Source: Malaya genurostris (taxonomy: Eukaryota; Arthropoda; Insecta; Diptera; Culicidae). From it: 64,000 bases of DNA. Positions 12,167 through 23,588 of the stretch are shown in pieces (the first letter of the stretch is position 1; every line of letters begins with the position of its first letter). The stretch covers positions 86,378,435 to 86,442,434 of the forward strand of contig NC_080572.1 of the NCBI RefSeq assembly GCF_030247185.1, in the 5' to 3' direction. A program made the translations under genes and the position numbers. A model generated the notes under the pieces. It worked only from the letters and a program-made list of their open reading frames with translations, was not told the DNA's origin and made no database searches.

Positions 12167-12900
12167 CCTCTGGCCACTCTGCGTATTACTTCTTCAAAAG
12201 ATATATTGAAGAACAAAATTGAATTTTGGAGGAAAATAATCAGACTGTGGACTTTTTGACTGATATTTTATATGTATATATTCGTTCGACGTTTTCGCAA
12301 GCTTCCAATACCCATCACATTTCTATCATAAAGAGCACAACTCTAACCTTTGATCGTCATTTTCAATTTCCGATCTGCGACGTTCTAACCTGGCCTGTGA
12401 TATTCAATATGAACGCCTGCATCCAAAAAATCGATGTGCAATCTAATTTCAAAAACCCGTTTAAATATTTTTGAGTGCAGAAATCTGCTGGAAACATTGA
12501 GGTGTCCTCAATTTTTGCCAGAACAGTTTGTGAATATCTGATCGTGCACTACTCGTACAACTGTCAGGTGTTATTTTGATTCAGTAATCATTTACCTATC
12601 TGAGCGTACAGTAAACGATCTCCGTAATAATCGTTGCCCACATTTCATAAGCTCACATACGAAAATGAAAGTTCGTCGCTGTTTACTCTCTCTTCTGTAA
12701 ATAATTCGTGACCAAATTGCTATAAACAAGCATCTATTTTTTTACAGACTAATGCAAAATCTACAAACACAAGTCCTAATTACATACAAAAAGAATCGAA
12801 GATTCTGTTACGTGAGAATCAAATAACAGCACTATTTGCGTGATAAAAACTGCTTTTGTACAAATCACGGCGTCGGACTTTGTAGAGGAAAGCGGGACAA

Positions 12901-13203
12901 TCAATTCAATTGGACAAAGCATTGTCTTTTATTACGCACGTACCAAATGCTGTCACATTTATAGCGTATCAAGACTAAATAGTAACCCGCGACTTTCATA
13001 GCTTTGTAGTTGGTGACGATTGTTCCAAGGTTAGAATCTACGAAAAAAACATCGATTAATTCTATGAATATCATTTTAGGCAGTAAGAATCCCAAACCAA
13101 ACGATAGACGAAAACCCTCTAGAGAAAACTTGACGTCGTTGAAATACAGTAAGAACATTATAGGCCCGAGATTATTACCCTGCGGAATCCCGGATGATGC
13201 GAA
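12901..13203 (-). pseudogene. Decayed jockey-like reverse transcriptase fragment
   Basis: Minus-strand translation gives SSGIPQGNNLGPIMFLLYFNDV, matching the conserved block around SGIPQGSNLGPLLFLLYxNDV of jockey-type LINE reverse transcriptases. Downstream residues lose similarity and no YADD box survives, and upstream the frame breaks. A molecular fossil inside the tubulin intron. It is too short to assign a family. Confidence 0.7.
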
Positions 13204-14749
13204 GAAATCCTCAAATTATTGGGAATTTCAAACACGAATAGAGCACCGATTCTATTATCCACGATAACAGATCAAACCATGAACATGTGATGAATCACAT
13301 TCAAGGAAATTTATTCCTCCCTGCTTCGGAATCTTCAAATACCAAATTCGAGTGAAACAGTGTGTAGAAACCAGAGTTAAATAAATGCATACAATTATAA
13401 GCATTCGTTCATAAGCTTTGCTACATTAATGATTGAATGTTTCTATTGTGAAGTGATCGAAATCATTTTTGTAAACTCTCAGATTGTGTAACCCGATACA
13501 TTTCGAAGTTCCATGAAAAATGAGGTGCAATCATTGCTCAGCATAGCCCTTGTGTGAAACTCCCAGAAAGTTCCCCGTCACTTATCTGTAAATCTCGCAA
13601 GATCAACGATCCCACCGGTTGGAGTAACGTTATAGAGGCAAATCGTGCCACTAAATCTTCCGGCAAACTTTTACCTAACAGCGATTAGGGTATTGCTTCG
13701 AATCTCAGCGCTACCAAAATCAAACAAAATCTAGACAATTAAAAATTATACCACAATCACTTAAGAGTCTCGGTGCAGCAAACGAGCCGCTTATGAGCAA
13801 TCGAAAACTGCACTTCGATCGGTGAGACCGGTGGTTTGCTTTCCCACCGGAGTGCATTCATGCCTTTCCCAATAGGGTGGCGGCTCCTTTTCCGCAAAGT
13901 GAAAGCGGTGCGTGATTGCCACCGCTAAAAAGTGCTTTTCTCTTTCAATCAATTTAGTTGATCAATTAATTGCTGCTGCAGTAACTGTAACGCTCCGCCG
14001 GATTCTTCTCACTTATTATGTGTCCTAAATACGTCCTAAATTCGATTGAAATAGTTCACACATACAAAAAAATAGAGGAATAGAGGGCATTGACTTGTCT
14101 CTGATCGACTGAACACACCTCCTAATGAATTTAGTGCCGGTACAAACACACACACACACTCGCAAAGAAAGTAGGGCTAATTTGGTCTTTGACTGCTGAT
14201 TGCTGATATATGACCATTATTATTAGGTTCCACCTTGGTCCATTAAAATTAATTTCACCTTTCTCTTTGAGCAATGAACTTTTCGAAAACTGTGCTGTCC
14301 AATCTATTTGAGTTAGCATCCATAACGATCAATTCTTTCCCTTGAATTGGATTGGAAAATTAAAATATATTTTTGAGTTTTCTGAACTTCGAGGAGCCAA
14401 TTTACACTTTTTATAATGTTACAGAAGTTGAACCCAGTCAGACCATTCCGAGATCCGAGATTGCTCAAGATCCATAAGGATTTCAAATTGAACGACTAGG
14501 CTGCAGCAATCGACAAGGGTTCAGTCGAAAATCGAAATGCATTCCGAAGCTGATCGCGGATTGGATTCGACTGTTGGTGCTTGGAATAGACAATTCGTCG
14601 TTAGGTGCTTTCAAGCTAATCATGAATCATCCAAGATAGTATTAAAATTTGAAAAGCACGTTTTTTTCCTCGTGATCGTAATGTGAATCAAAATCGATTC
14701 GATCAATTCATCGATTCAAAACGATTGACCTTTGAATCATCTACGAAAG

Positions 14750-14840
14750 ATATCTGCCGTTTCATCCTGTGAATAATGAGAATCGTTGAAGTACAGCAAG
14801 AAAATCAGAGGGTCGAAGCGACTCTCCTGCGGAATTTTAG
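14750..14840 (-). pseudogene. Second reverse transcriptase scrap
   Basis: Minus-strand translation gives KIPQESRFDPLIFLLYFND, a damaged version of the same IPQG...LGPLLFLLYFND block. It lies about 1.6 kb from the 12.9-kb scrap in the same orientation, so it may come from a related but separate insertion. Heavily decayed. Confidence 0.6.
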
Positions 14841-17800
14841 ATGTCAATCGTCAGTTTTAACTGCGAGGACACTCCAGAATTATGATTTGGTTCGTCGAAG
14901 GACGTTTACACAAATCCAAGCCGTTTCCAAGTGTGATGCCATGGTTGATTTTTATCGAGTCTCTGCAATCCCTCAGACACAATGTTTGTCACGTAAAATG
15001 TAAAGGATGAATGTAGAAGTAACATGCAATGAAACGAGACAAGATCAATGAATTTATGACTGGACGGAGCGCCGCGCAGCTTTCGAAAAATAGATCGACC
15101 AGTTTAGAAACATTTGCTCGTTAAAAATGTACACGAAGCCCACAACAAAGCGTAGGAAGAGAAGTAGTTGATGTTTCATTGCAACCAGCGGAGATTCAAT
15201 GGTGTAGGATGAATTATCGCTTGCGGCGCGTCACTTTCCGGACGGACCTAAACTAAGCGAGCAGCACGCCGATTTATTGATTTATGAGAACAACTTCTTT
15301 TCAACGAGGCTGAATTGTCAATGGTTGTGTGGGATGTGTGGCAAAACTAGCTGAGCTGCTTGGAAACTGGTTAATCCATTCACGTTTTGCTTTTTTTATG
15401 CTCGTTCGAAATTGAGATAATTTATAACTGATTTGTGTGTCGATCGAATCATACTTTGTATGGTTTCGAAATATCGAATAATTGTGTTTTGTTTTGAATA
15501 GAAGATATATCGCCAATATATTACGGGATGGGGCTTAAGCTGCTGACAGCATCACAATTTTGTTTTCACATGAACCGTAAATTTGGCCAACTGACAGCAT
15601 ATAAAATGCATAATTCAGCGATCCTCTACCGCAAAATTTCCCGTTGCAGAAATAGCGTATGGTAGAAAGTGCAAAAAAAAAATTTGCCACGCATGCGCAG
15701 AGTTCACTAGAGTAAGCAAACCGGTCCTGCATGTGGTAAAATTCAAGTCGAATCTTCTTCCGCCTTTCGCGAGATAAACATTCGAGCATCAACCAACCGA
15801 CTTGTTGGAGTGGTTACTCACAAAATTTCGCCGGTGAAATTTCTCCGACAGCAGCCAACTGGTCTCACGTTATTTTTTTTTATCCTCGACCGCTATTTCC
15901 CACCCAATGCATGAGACATGAGGAATATTTTCGGAATGTGTGCAGCAATACGACGGAATAGCCAGTGAACGGAAAATGTCCCCTTCGACCTGCCACCCCG
16001 CGATTAGTGTGGATCATTGCCATCGTCAAGCCCGGAACGAAACTTTCTCTTCCCACCGATATGAGGTAAAAAAGAGGAACCACCACCATCAGTAATGTAC
16101 GTGGAATTGGGAAGTAAAATTCATCGATCTTCTGAAAGTGAACTTTTATATCTTCGACCGGACAGATTGCGACCTTTCCTTTCTACTGAATAATCCAGTG
16201 AAGGGCATTGCAAGACGAAATCTGTTGCCGCCTTGACGAAGAATATGATGATCTGGATCTAATGAATGCATCCTCTGCAAATGATTCCGAGCATGAAGGC
16301 AGTTTTGATTTTATGAATGAAGCCATTATGTGAAGGCCTAAAATAAACCAGATTATTTTCTGTACGTACAATCAGCGATTGATGGATTGGGTGAAAGAAA
16401 AGAAGAAATGCGATTGTTTCTCCATCGTCGCTATATACTCAAGGGTGCGCTGAAGCGTGAAATTCAAGTCTAGTGGATTTGGTCTTAATGACTGAAGTGT
16501 GTCGGATGATAGGAAGGTGCGGCATGCCGGCTCATCCCATCGCTTGTTTGTAAAGCTGGCGTTGTACCAATATCGACTGATCGGACTGATGTTCTTTTGC
16601 TGGTCAGCTAGCGGCAATGCTCTAATTAATCCACAAGACATGAAGAAATATGATAAATAATGAAACAGTTCACCGATCGGGTGTGTGTGTGTGTGTTTGT
16701 TTGTAAAAAACTATTGATCGTCTTGTCTTGTTAGGGGAAATGTTAAATTGTTCGGAAATGTTACAAGAGTCATAAAACGAAAAGCATATTGTTGTGCAGT
16801 TTCAAACTGACAGTATCGCCGGAATCTGTTCGTTTCCCATGGAACAAAAAAAAAACACCCGGAACAGATCATGCCCTCGAATTAGTTCGATTAAAAAAAA
16901 GTGGACCAGAGTAACACATAAATCATAACAACCACGGTGGAATGGCGGCTAGGCTATACCATTTTCGGTCGAAGAGTTAAGGCTTGGCTCCTAACAAATG
17001 CCACATCGCGACATTTAAGTCCGATCTTGACGACAACGACGACGATGACGACGACAGGAGTCCACACTTTCCAGCTGAAGTGGACGGCCCTCGCAAAAAC
17101 GTTGTAATTATTTATTCAACTTTCCATTTATAGTAACAATTTGACCATAGCGCGGTTGTCTCGTCTCGTCTTATCGACCAAAGTTCTATCGAGACAGGTT
17201 CCAAAGCTAGCCACAGTCAGACTACTGTTTCGGTTCAGCAAAGCAAGCCTAGGCCACACCGAACTCGTGGCAACGAAATGAAAAGTACAGTTATCTTCAT
17301 TTTTCCTTCTCATTCATCAAGATTTGCTACTAGAAACGTGCCGAAGCGCATTCCAGCGCACTGCAGTCATCGCCGTTTCTACCCCCATCAGCGGTACGTA
17401 CGGCGATGAGGCGGCAGCCAGTAAAAAAAAACCAAGGCTTCACGAAGAAAAACAACGAAATAACTGTCTGACTCAAATTCGCTGAAGCAACAAAACTAGC
17501 GAGAATCGGCTTTTCTTTCACTCTGCTGCGCTACTGCTGTCGATCGAATGTTAGTCCCTTGCACAGAGAATTGATTTGGACTAGCGCCCTCCCGGGACGG
17601 ACACAACTTCCAACGGCAGACACGTATCCAAGCAGAGTACTAAAATTAGAGACCGAGGTGCGACTGACTGAGATTCGGTAGAGTTTGGAGTTATGGCGGT
17701 TAGTTTCATTCTGATTGGTTGAAAAATTAGATCCATAGTATGTGGTCTATACAAAAATAAAACTCTTAATCGAGATCGACGGTTGGTGCCAAACCAGCAA

Positions 17801-19184
17801 GAAGCTGTTCCGGGAACTGCTGTTGTGAGACTAATCGTAAATATCACAAATTTATGTTTATCGTATGCTGTTTGGATCGGAAGATGCACACCAGTCCCGC
17901 TCGATCATGGACTGATAGAAAATGAAAAATCTTAACATTTGAAACGAAATAAGTTTGATGAAATTTTCTTGCAACGGGATTTCAATTCAATTTATTAAAA
18001 CCCAATAATAAATATAATAGCATCTGATCCGGTGATATTTATCATAAAACTGTCGAATAGTGAAAACAGAAGACTAAACATTTGAACGTTAGAGACTAGG
18101 GATTAGTGGTCATATCATATAAGAAAACCATTAACTAGAAAGATCTGCTGTCTCTGTTCGATGGAATGGTTTTAAGGGTAAGATGAAAATAAGTGCACCC
18201 GCTTATGTCGTTTTCGCTTGAGAAAACTGAAACTGACCCAGGATAGTTTCATCTAACAAACACTTTTCATGAAACTGTGTTCGTTTCGCACTTAGCAACG
18301 GGGGTTTGAGCAAACCTGATATAAAAACCAGGCTCGAAACTGACTCGATTTTCAGTTCAACAACGTTGAAACTAGGTTCAAAACTGGCTTCAAACAAACG
18401 GTTTGACAGCAGTTAGAGTGGAAACTGGGTTTAAAGTTTTCGCGTCGCTATAACATCAGTATTGAACAATTCACTTTTTCTGCGGTATTGCTTCCTAGAG
18501 TCGAATCAAAGAGATTGTGTATCCGATTCTATCACAATTCTTTCATTGAAACTCAAGTAATCGCCAAAATGATATTGCGACTTTACTAATGCGATAGCTG
18601 TTGGTGCAATAGCTCTTTATATTATGTATTTGAACTTTGAGTGCCCGTCTTAACGAGAATCATAATCAACTGAACACCAATTACGAGTTACAACAATCCG
18701 CATACTGGATCCATTCCCTTAACTTTTATTTCAGTTTTATAAATTTTTCAGTGCTTGTTGCGAGAACCAAGGGATAAAACTGAAATAGAAAAGGTAACAT
18801 TCAAATTGCAAAATGGCTCGATTTTTTCAAATTTAGCGAACAAAAATACGGTCGATTTCAAGTCTGCAACTTATACTGTCTGTAAAAAAAACTTAATCTA
18901 CGATTAATTTCGAAACCAATTCTGCTTTACATTTAAGGAGCAAGACTCTTTGCAAGCGTATGAGTAATGTCAACAACGTGTGCGTAAAAACAAATTGCGG
19001 CGCTTCTTTTCCTGATTTTAATCAATAAATCTTCCATATGGTTGAAAGATAAACCAATCAGCTCATTCTGCTTAATATTGCAAATCAAGAAAAGCGAAAA
19101 TCTTAGTCTAAAACTCTTGCGTTTTCCTTAAACGGCTGTCCGCATTAGGCCGATCCGAGCCCTCCGGCGTTTACTTTTTTTCTG

Positions 19185-19246
19185 CTTCGGCTATGGCTGA
19201 GCTGCACATGCACACAGCTGCATGTGCAGCTCAGCCATAGCCGAAG
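19185..19246. repeat. Perfect 28-bp inverted repeat with 6-base loop
   Basis: 19185-19212 and 19219-19246 are exact reverse complements, starting CTTCGGCTATGGCTGAGC, separated by CACAGC. It sits between the terminal segment and the ACCCG array of the left arm. The right arm of the host element lacks it. Confidence 0.9.
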
Positions 19247-19257
19247 TAGAGATGGTC

Positions 19258-19499
19258 GGGTATAGAAATTCTTATACCCGAACCCGACCCGTACCCGAGT
19301 GATCAGCAAAAAAAATTACCCGTACCCGACCCGTACCCGATTAAAAATTTAAAAAATTACCCGTACCCGACCCGTACCCGATCAATAATAAAAAAAAATT
19401 ACCCGTACCCGACCCGTACCCGATAAAAAATAAAAAATTTTACCCGTACCCGACCCGTACCCGATTAAAAATTACCTGTACCCGTACCCGACCCGAATG
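19258..19499. repeat. ACCCGTACCCG tandem array, left arm
   Basis: About five to six imperfect units of ACCCGTACCCGACCCGTACC separated by short A/T spacers. An inverted counterpart lies at 23388-23588. Confidence 0.9.
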
Positions 19500-19669
19500 A
19501 GTAGTAAAAAGTTTACCAAAATTCAGGATGGAAAAAATAAAGTGTTTTAGATAGCGAGCTAGATAGAGCGTATCAGGCTCTAGTTTGTCAGTAAAATACA
19601 TTAAAATGCTTGTTTACATTTAAACATATAAACAAAGACAAATAATAAAGACATGTATGTGCTTACAAA

Positions 19670-21808
19670 TCTATATATATAAAAATGGATGTTTGTAACG
19701 CGATAACTTCGGAACTACTGAACGGATTGCCACCAAACTTGGCACAGGTACTTCTTGTATTTCAGAGATGGTTTAGGGAGTATATTTATATGGGAGGGAG
19801 CGTAGCACGTGTCATTACCAAGGGGGGGTCATGAAAAAATTCATATAACTTGACAAGAGTCGATACGTTTTGAAGACCGTAGAAACATTTTGCATACCTT
19901 AGATATGACTATATGGGGGTGGATGTAGCAAGTGTCTTTAAATAGGGGGGTGTAGTGTTTAAAACGGCATAATTCCGAAACTACTGAACGGATTGCCACC
20001 AAACGTGGCACAGATACTTCTTGCTCTTCTGAGATGGTCATAAGGATATTTTAATGGGGGAGGGAGCGTATTAAGTGTTCTTAACAGGGGGAGGTCATGA
20101 AAAAAATTGACTAATTTGACGAGAATAGATACTTTTTTAAGACCATAGAAACATTTTGCATGTATTAGATATGATTATATGGGGGGTGGATGTAGTAAGT
20201 GCCTTTAAAAAGGGGGGTGTAATGTTTGTAATGACATAACTCTGGAATTACTGAACGGATTGCTATCAAACTTGGCACATGTACTTCTTGTTCTTCAGAG
20301 ATGGTCATAAGCGTATTTTTATGGGGAGATGGAGCGTAGCAAGTGTCATAACAAAGGAGGGGTAATGAAAAAATTCATGTAACTTGATGAAAACCGATAT
20401 TTTTTGAAGATCTTAGAAACATTTTGAATACCGTAGATATAATTTAATGAGGGATGGATGCAGCAAGTGCCTTTAAAAGAAGGGTGTAATGTTTGTAATG
20501 GCATAACTTCAAAACTATTTAACGGATTGCTATCAAACCTGGTACATGTACTTCTTGCTCTTCAGAGATGGTCATAAAAATATTTCCATGGGGGAAGGGA
20601 GCGTGGGAAGTGTCCTTAACAAAGGTGGTCATTAAAATATTATCTAATTTGACAAAAATCGGTACTTTTTGAAGACACTTTTGCACAACTTAGATAAGAT
20701 TATAAGGATATTCTGTGGAGAGAGGCTGTAGTAAGTGCCTCTAAAAAAGGAGTGTAATGTTTGTAACGGCATAATTCCGGAACTATTGCACGAATTGCTA
20801 TAAAATTTGGTACAGTTATTTCTTGCTCTTCAGAAATAGTCATAAAGGTATTATTATAGGGGAGGAAGCGTAGCAATTATCATTAACAGGAGGAGGCATG
20901 AAAAAAAATTCAAAAATTTGACAGGAATCGATAATTTTTGAAGATCATGCAAACATTTTCAATACCTTAGATATGATAGATATGGGGAGTGGATGTAGCA
21001 AGTGCATTTAAAAAGGGGGATGTAACGGCATAGCTCCGACACTACTTAACGGATTGCTATCACACTTGGCATAGGTGCTTTTTGCTCTTCAGAGATAGTT
21101 GTAAGGGTATTTTTAAGGGGGAGAGCGTAGCAACTATCCTTAACAGGGGTCATGAAAAAATTTATTTAATTTGACGAGAATCGATACTTTTTGAAGACCA
21201 TAGATACTTTTTGCGCAACTTAGAGAATCGACATTTAGACTAGAAGGAGGGTTTTTGAAAATAAATTTTATTCTCCCATTTTTTATAAAACAAGAGAGTG
21301 GCAAGAATTTCAAGGTCGTATTTTTCTTTAAATAATTTTAAAAGTTCTGGTTCCATTTTGCGGGGAATTCAAAGAACTAAGGGAAAATAGTCTTTGTCTG
21401 TTTATGAACGTGAGTGTATTCAAGTCTCAGCATAACTACAAAACAACTAAACGAATCGCCATCAAGTTTGGCACATGTACCAAAGGTGGGAATCGATATT
21501 TTTTGAAAAGCATAGATACTTACTACACTACTCAGGGTAATCATGAAGGAGATCTGTAGTACGTTCACTGACAAATTTCTAGCAACTAAATGAGGTTTGT
21601 CGAGAAATGAAATTTATGATTATTGAGAGATCTGAGATGGGGCACTGATCATTCGCAATTTGAACATGAACGGAGTATTGTTCGATCGGGGTTCCGTCTA
21701 AGTTATGTTTCACTACAAGAGTATTTCACTAAGCAGGACAACTTCGAGAAGTTTTTTCGGTCTTCCCTTCACGAAAAATTTCCGAGCAACGCCGGGTAAT
21801 TCAGCTAG
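19670..21808 (+). mobile_element. Helitron-like non-autonomous element, 2139 bp
   Basis: Begins TCTATATATATAAAAATGG and ends CGAGCAACGCCGGGTAATTC followed by AGCTAG. A 5' TC, a 3' CTAG preceded by a short GC-rich segment, and insertion between A (19669) and T (21809) without duplication are the Helitron signature. There is no Rep or helicase coding. The interior consists of at least six tandem units of about 266 bp. It is inserted inside the foldback-like element. Confidence 0.75.
19706..21490 (+). repeat. Tandem array of about 266-bp units within the Helitron-like element
   Basis: The block AACTACTGAACGGATTGCCA followed by CCAAACTTGGCAC recurs in diverged form near 19713, 19980, 20246, 20514, 20780, 21040 and 21437. 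Spacings are 267, 266, 268, 266, 260 and about 397. Each unit then has TACTTCTTG..CTTCAGAGATGG, a G-rich GGGGGAGGGAGCGTAGCAAG segment, and ATACTTTTTGAAGACC. Units are diverged, so the array is old. Confidence 0.85.
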
Positions 21809-22554
21809 TATTAAATAAAAATCTGGTCCGTTCCCGGTCTTCTGAAATGACCGCACTCACCGCTTGGTGGAGCGCGAGATTAATTGCATTGTTATCATTT
21901 CGACCAAAGTGTGCCATGAAATCTCAATATATACAAATGAGCTAACGTATCGAAAGGGTTCTCACGGTTTGACATTGGCATTATGAATGCGATGATGGGA
22001 ACTCAGCAGTGCAACCAATTTATCACCATTGGTGCCAGTTTCACGGAGGACCGTAGATGTGCGCCAAAAAAAGATCGTGACTGTCATGTCTGGAAATTCG
22101 TTTGTGATATAAATACACTGTGAAGCATGAATAGATTTCCAATGTCTTTGGTACTTTATACTCATTTACAAATGTCAACAAAAGGGAGTAATATCTACTC
22201 AAATTTTTCGAGAAGCATATTTATACAAAATGTCGTAATACCCATTCTATTCAATTTTTGGTAGGTATGGTTTTTACGAAACAGTGCGACTTTTGATCCA
22301 ATTCTTTAGAACCACAAGTAAGCGTGCTCATTATCTTGACACACAAATAAAAATTCACATTAGAATCATTTGAAAAATCACGAACATCCCCTAAAATTGA
22401 TAGAGTATCATCGGTTCGTTTACGTGAATTGACCAAACATCGAATAATTCACGTGTATTCCCGGTGTGAAAAATTCAATTTTGAAAATGGTGAACTGTGA
22501 GTCCTTCAAGTGTTAGTAGTTTGAACATTTGTAGGTACTTTGTAGGTACACGTG

Positions 22555-23130
22555 AAAATTAAGGAGATATTCACAAAAGAGAAAGTAAACAAAGAGAAAC
22601 TCTCATTGGTTTATGTGCCCTTATGAAATGTTGACATCGAACTGGCAATATAGCTCAACTTGCTGTGCCATCAATCGGTGTCATTTCAAGTGAGGTGACA
22701 CCACCCAGAAGTGAAGAATAAAAAGAACTTCTATGCAGATTTTCTGAAATAAATGTTCATGTTTTTATGGTTAGAATCCTAATGATTTATATGTAAATTT
22801 TGAAAATCTCCAACCAATATTTAAAATAGCAGTTTTCTGGTATCTGAATGTGATATGAGTACTACACTACATTTTATATATTAATCAAATAATTTTTACT
22901 GGATTGTGCATTAAACAGCTTTAAAATGGGAGCCCGCCTGGGTTCGATTCCCAACCCCGCACATAGGGTCAGAAAGTTTTTCTGGCCCGAAGAGGTGAAT
23001 GACATTAATGTTAAAGCCTCTATAATTGTAACAAAAAAAAAATGGGAGTCCATTAAAACCTACGTGGAAAGTAGGGTCTGACCGCAACATCTTAGAGCTA
23101 AGGCAGTGTATCTTATTAAATATGTTATAA
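22555..23130. repeat. Dispersed repeat related to 3165-3430, with flanking MITE debris
   Basis: GAGAAAGTAAACAAAGAGAAACT at the left is a piece of the TATAAGCAAGTGACAG MITE family. TTGCTGTGCCATCAATCGG, the GGTGTC...GACACC hairpin (22677-22702) and CATCTTAGAGCTAAGGCAGT match the repeat at 3165-3430. A SINE interrupts it at 22933. Confidence 0.6.
22933..23038 (+). mobile_element. Feilai-like SINE, 5'-truncated, with target-site duplication
   Basis: Contains the tRNA-type B box GGTTCGATTCCCAACCCC, then CGCACATAGGGTCAGAAAG, and ends in oligo-A. AAAATGGGAG flanks it on both sides (22923-22932 and 23039-23048), the duplication made by LINE-driven insertion. The A-box half is missing. Feilai is a SINE family described from Aedes; the name is from recognition. 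Confidence 0.85.
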
Positions 23131-23387
23131 AAAAGTAGGGTGGAAAATATTCACATAACTTTTCACGTAACTATGATTGATCGTTTTTTTTAAATGAAGA
23201 AAAGAAATGTTTTTTTCTGGAAAAAGATGCCAGTTTTCAGGTCTGGTTCTAGGCGCGAATGTCAAAACCCCTTGAATCAAATTGTTTATTTTTCGGAACA
23301 ACTGTTTTGCAATAAAAAATTCTCGTCAACGTGTAAACATATTTATGTGAAGTACAAATGCTCGGGTAATCGATCAGAAAAAAAAAT

Positions 23388-23588
23388 TTACCCGTACCCG
23401 ACCCGTACCCGAGTGAGTAGTAAATTTTTTTACCCGACCCGACCCGTACCCGAGTAAGCAGTAAATTTTTTTTACCCGTACCCGACCCGTACCCGATCGA
23501 AAATAAAAATTTTTACCCGTACCCGACCAAAAACCCGTCGGGTACGGGTACGGGTCGGGTTTCGGGTAAAATACCCGATACCCGACCA
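23388..23588. repeat. ACCCGTACCCG tandem array, right arm
   Basis: The same unit as at 19258-19499, ending in an inverted switch where ACCCGTCGGGT turns the array to its complement before TACCCGATACCCGACCATC. Confidence 0.9.
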
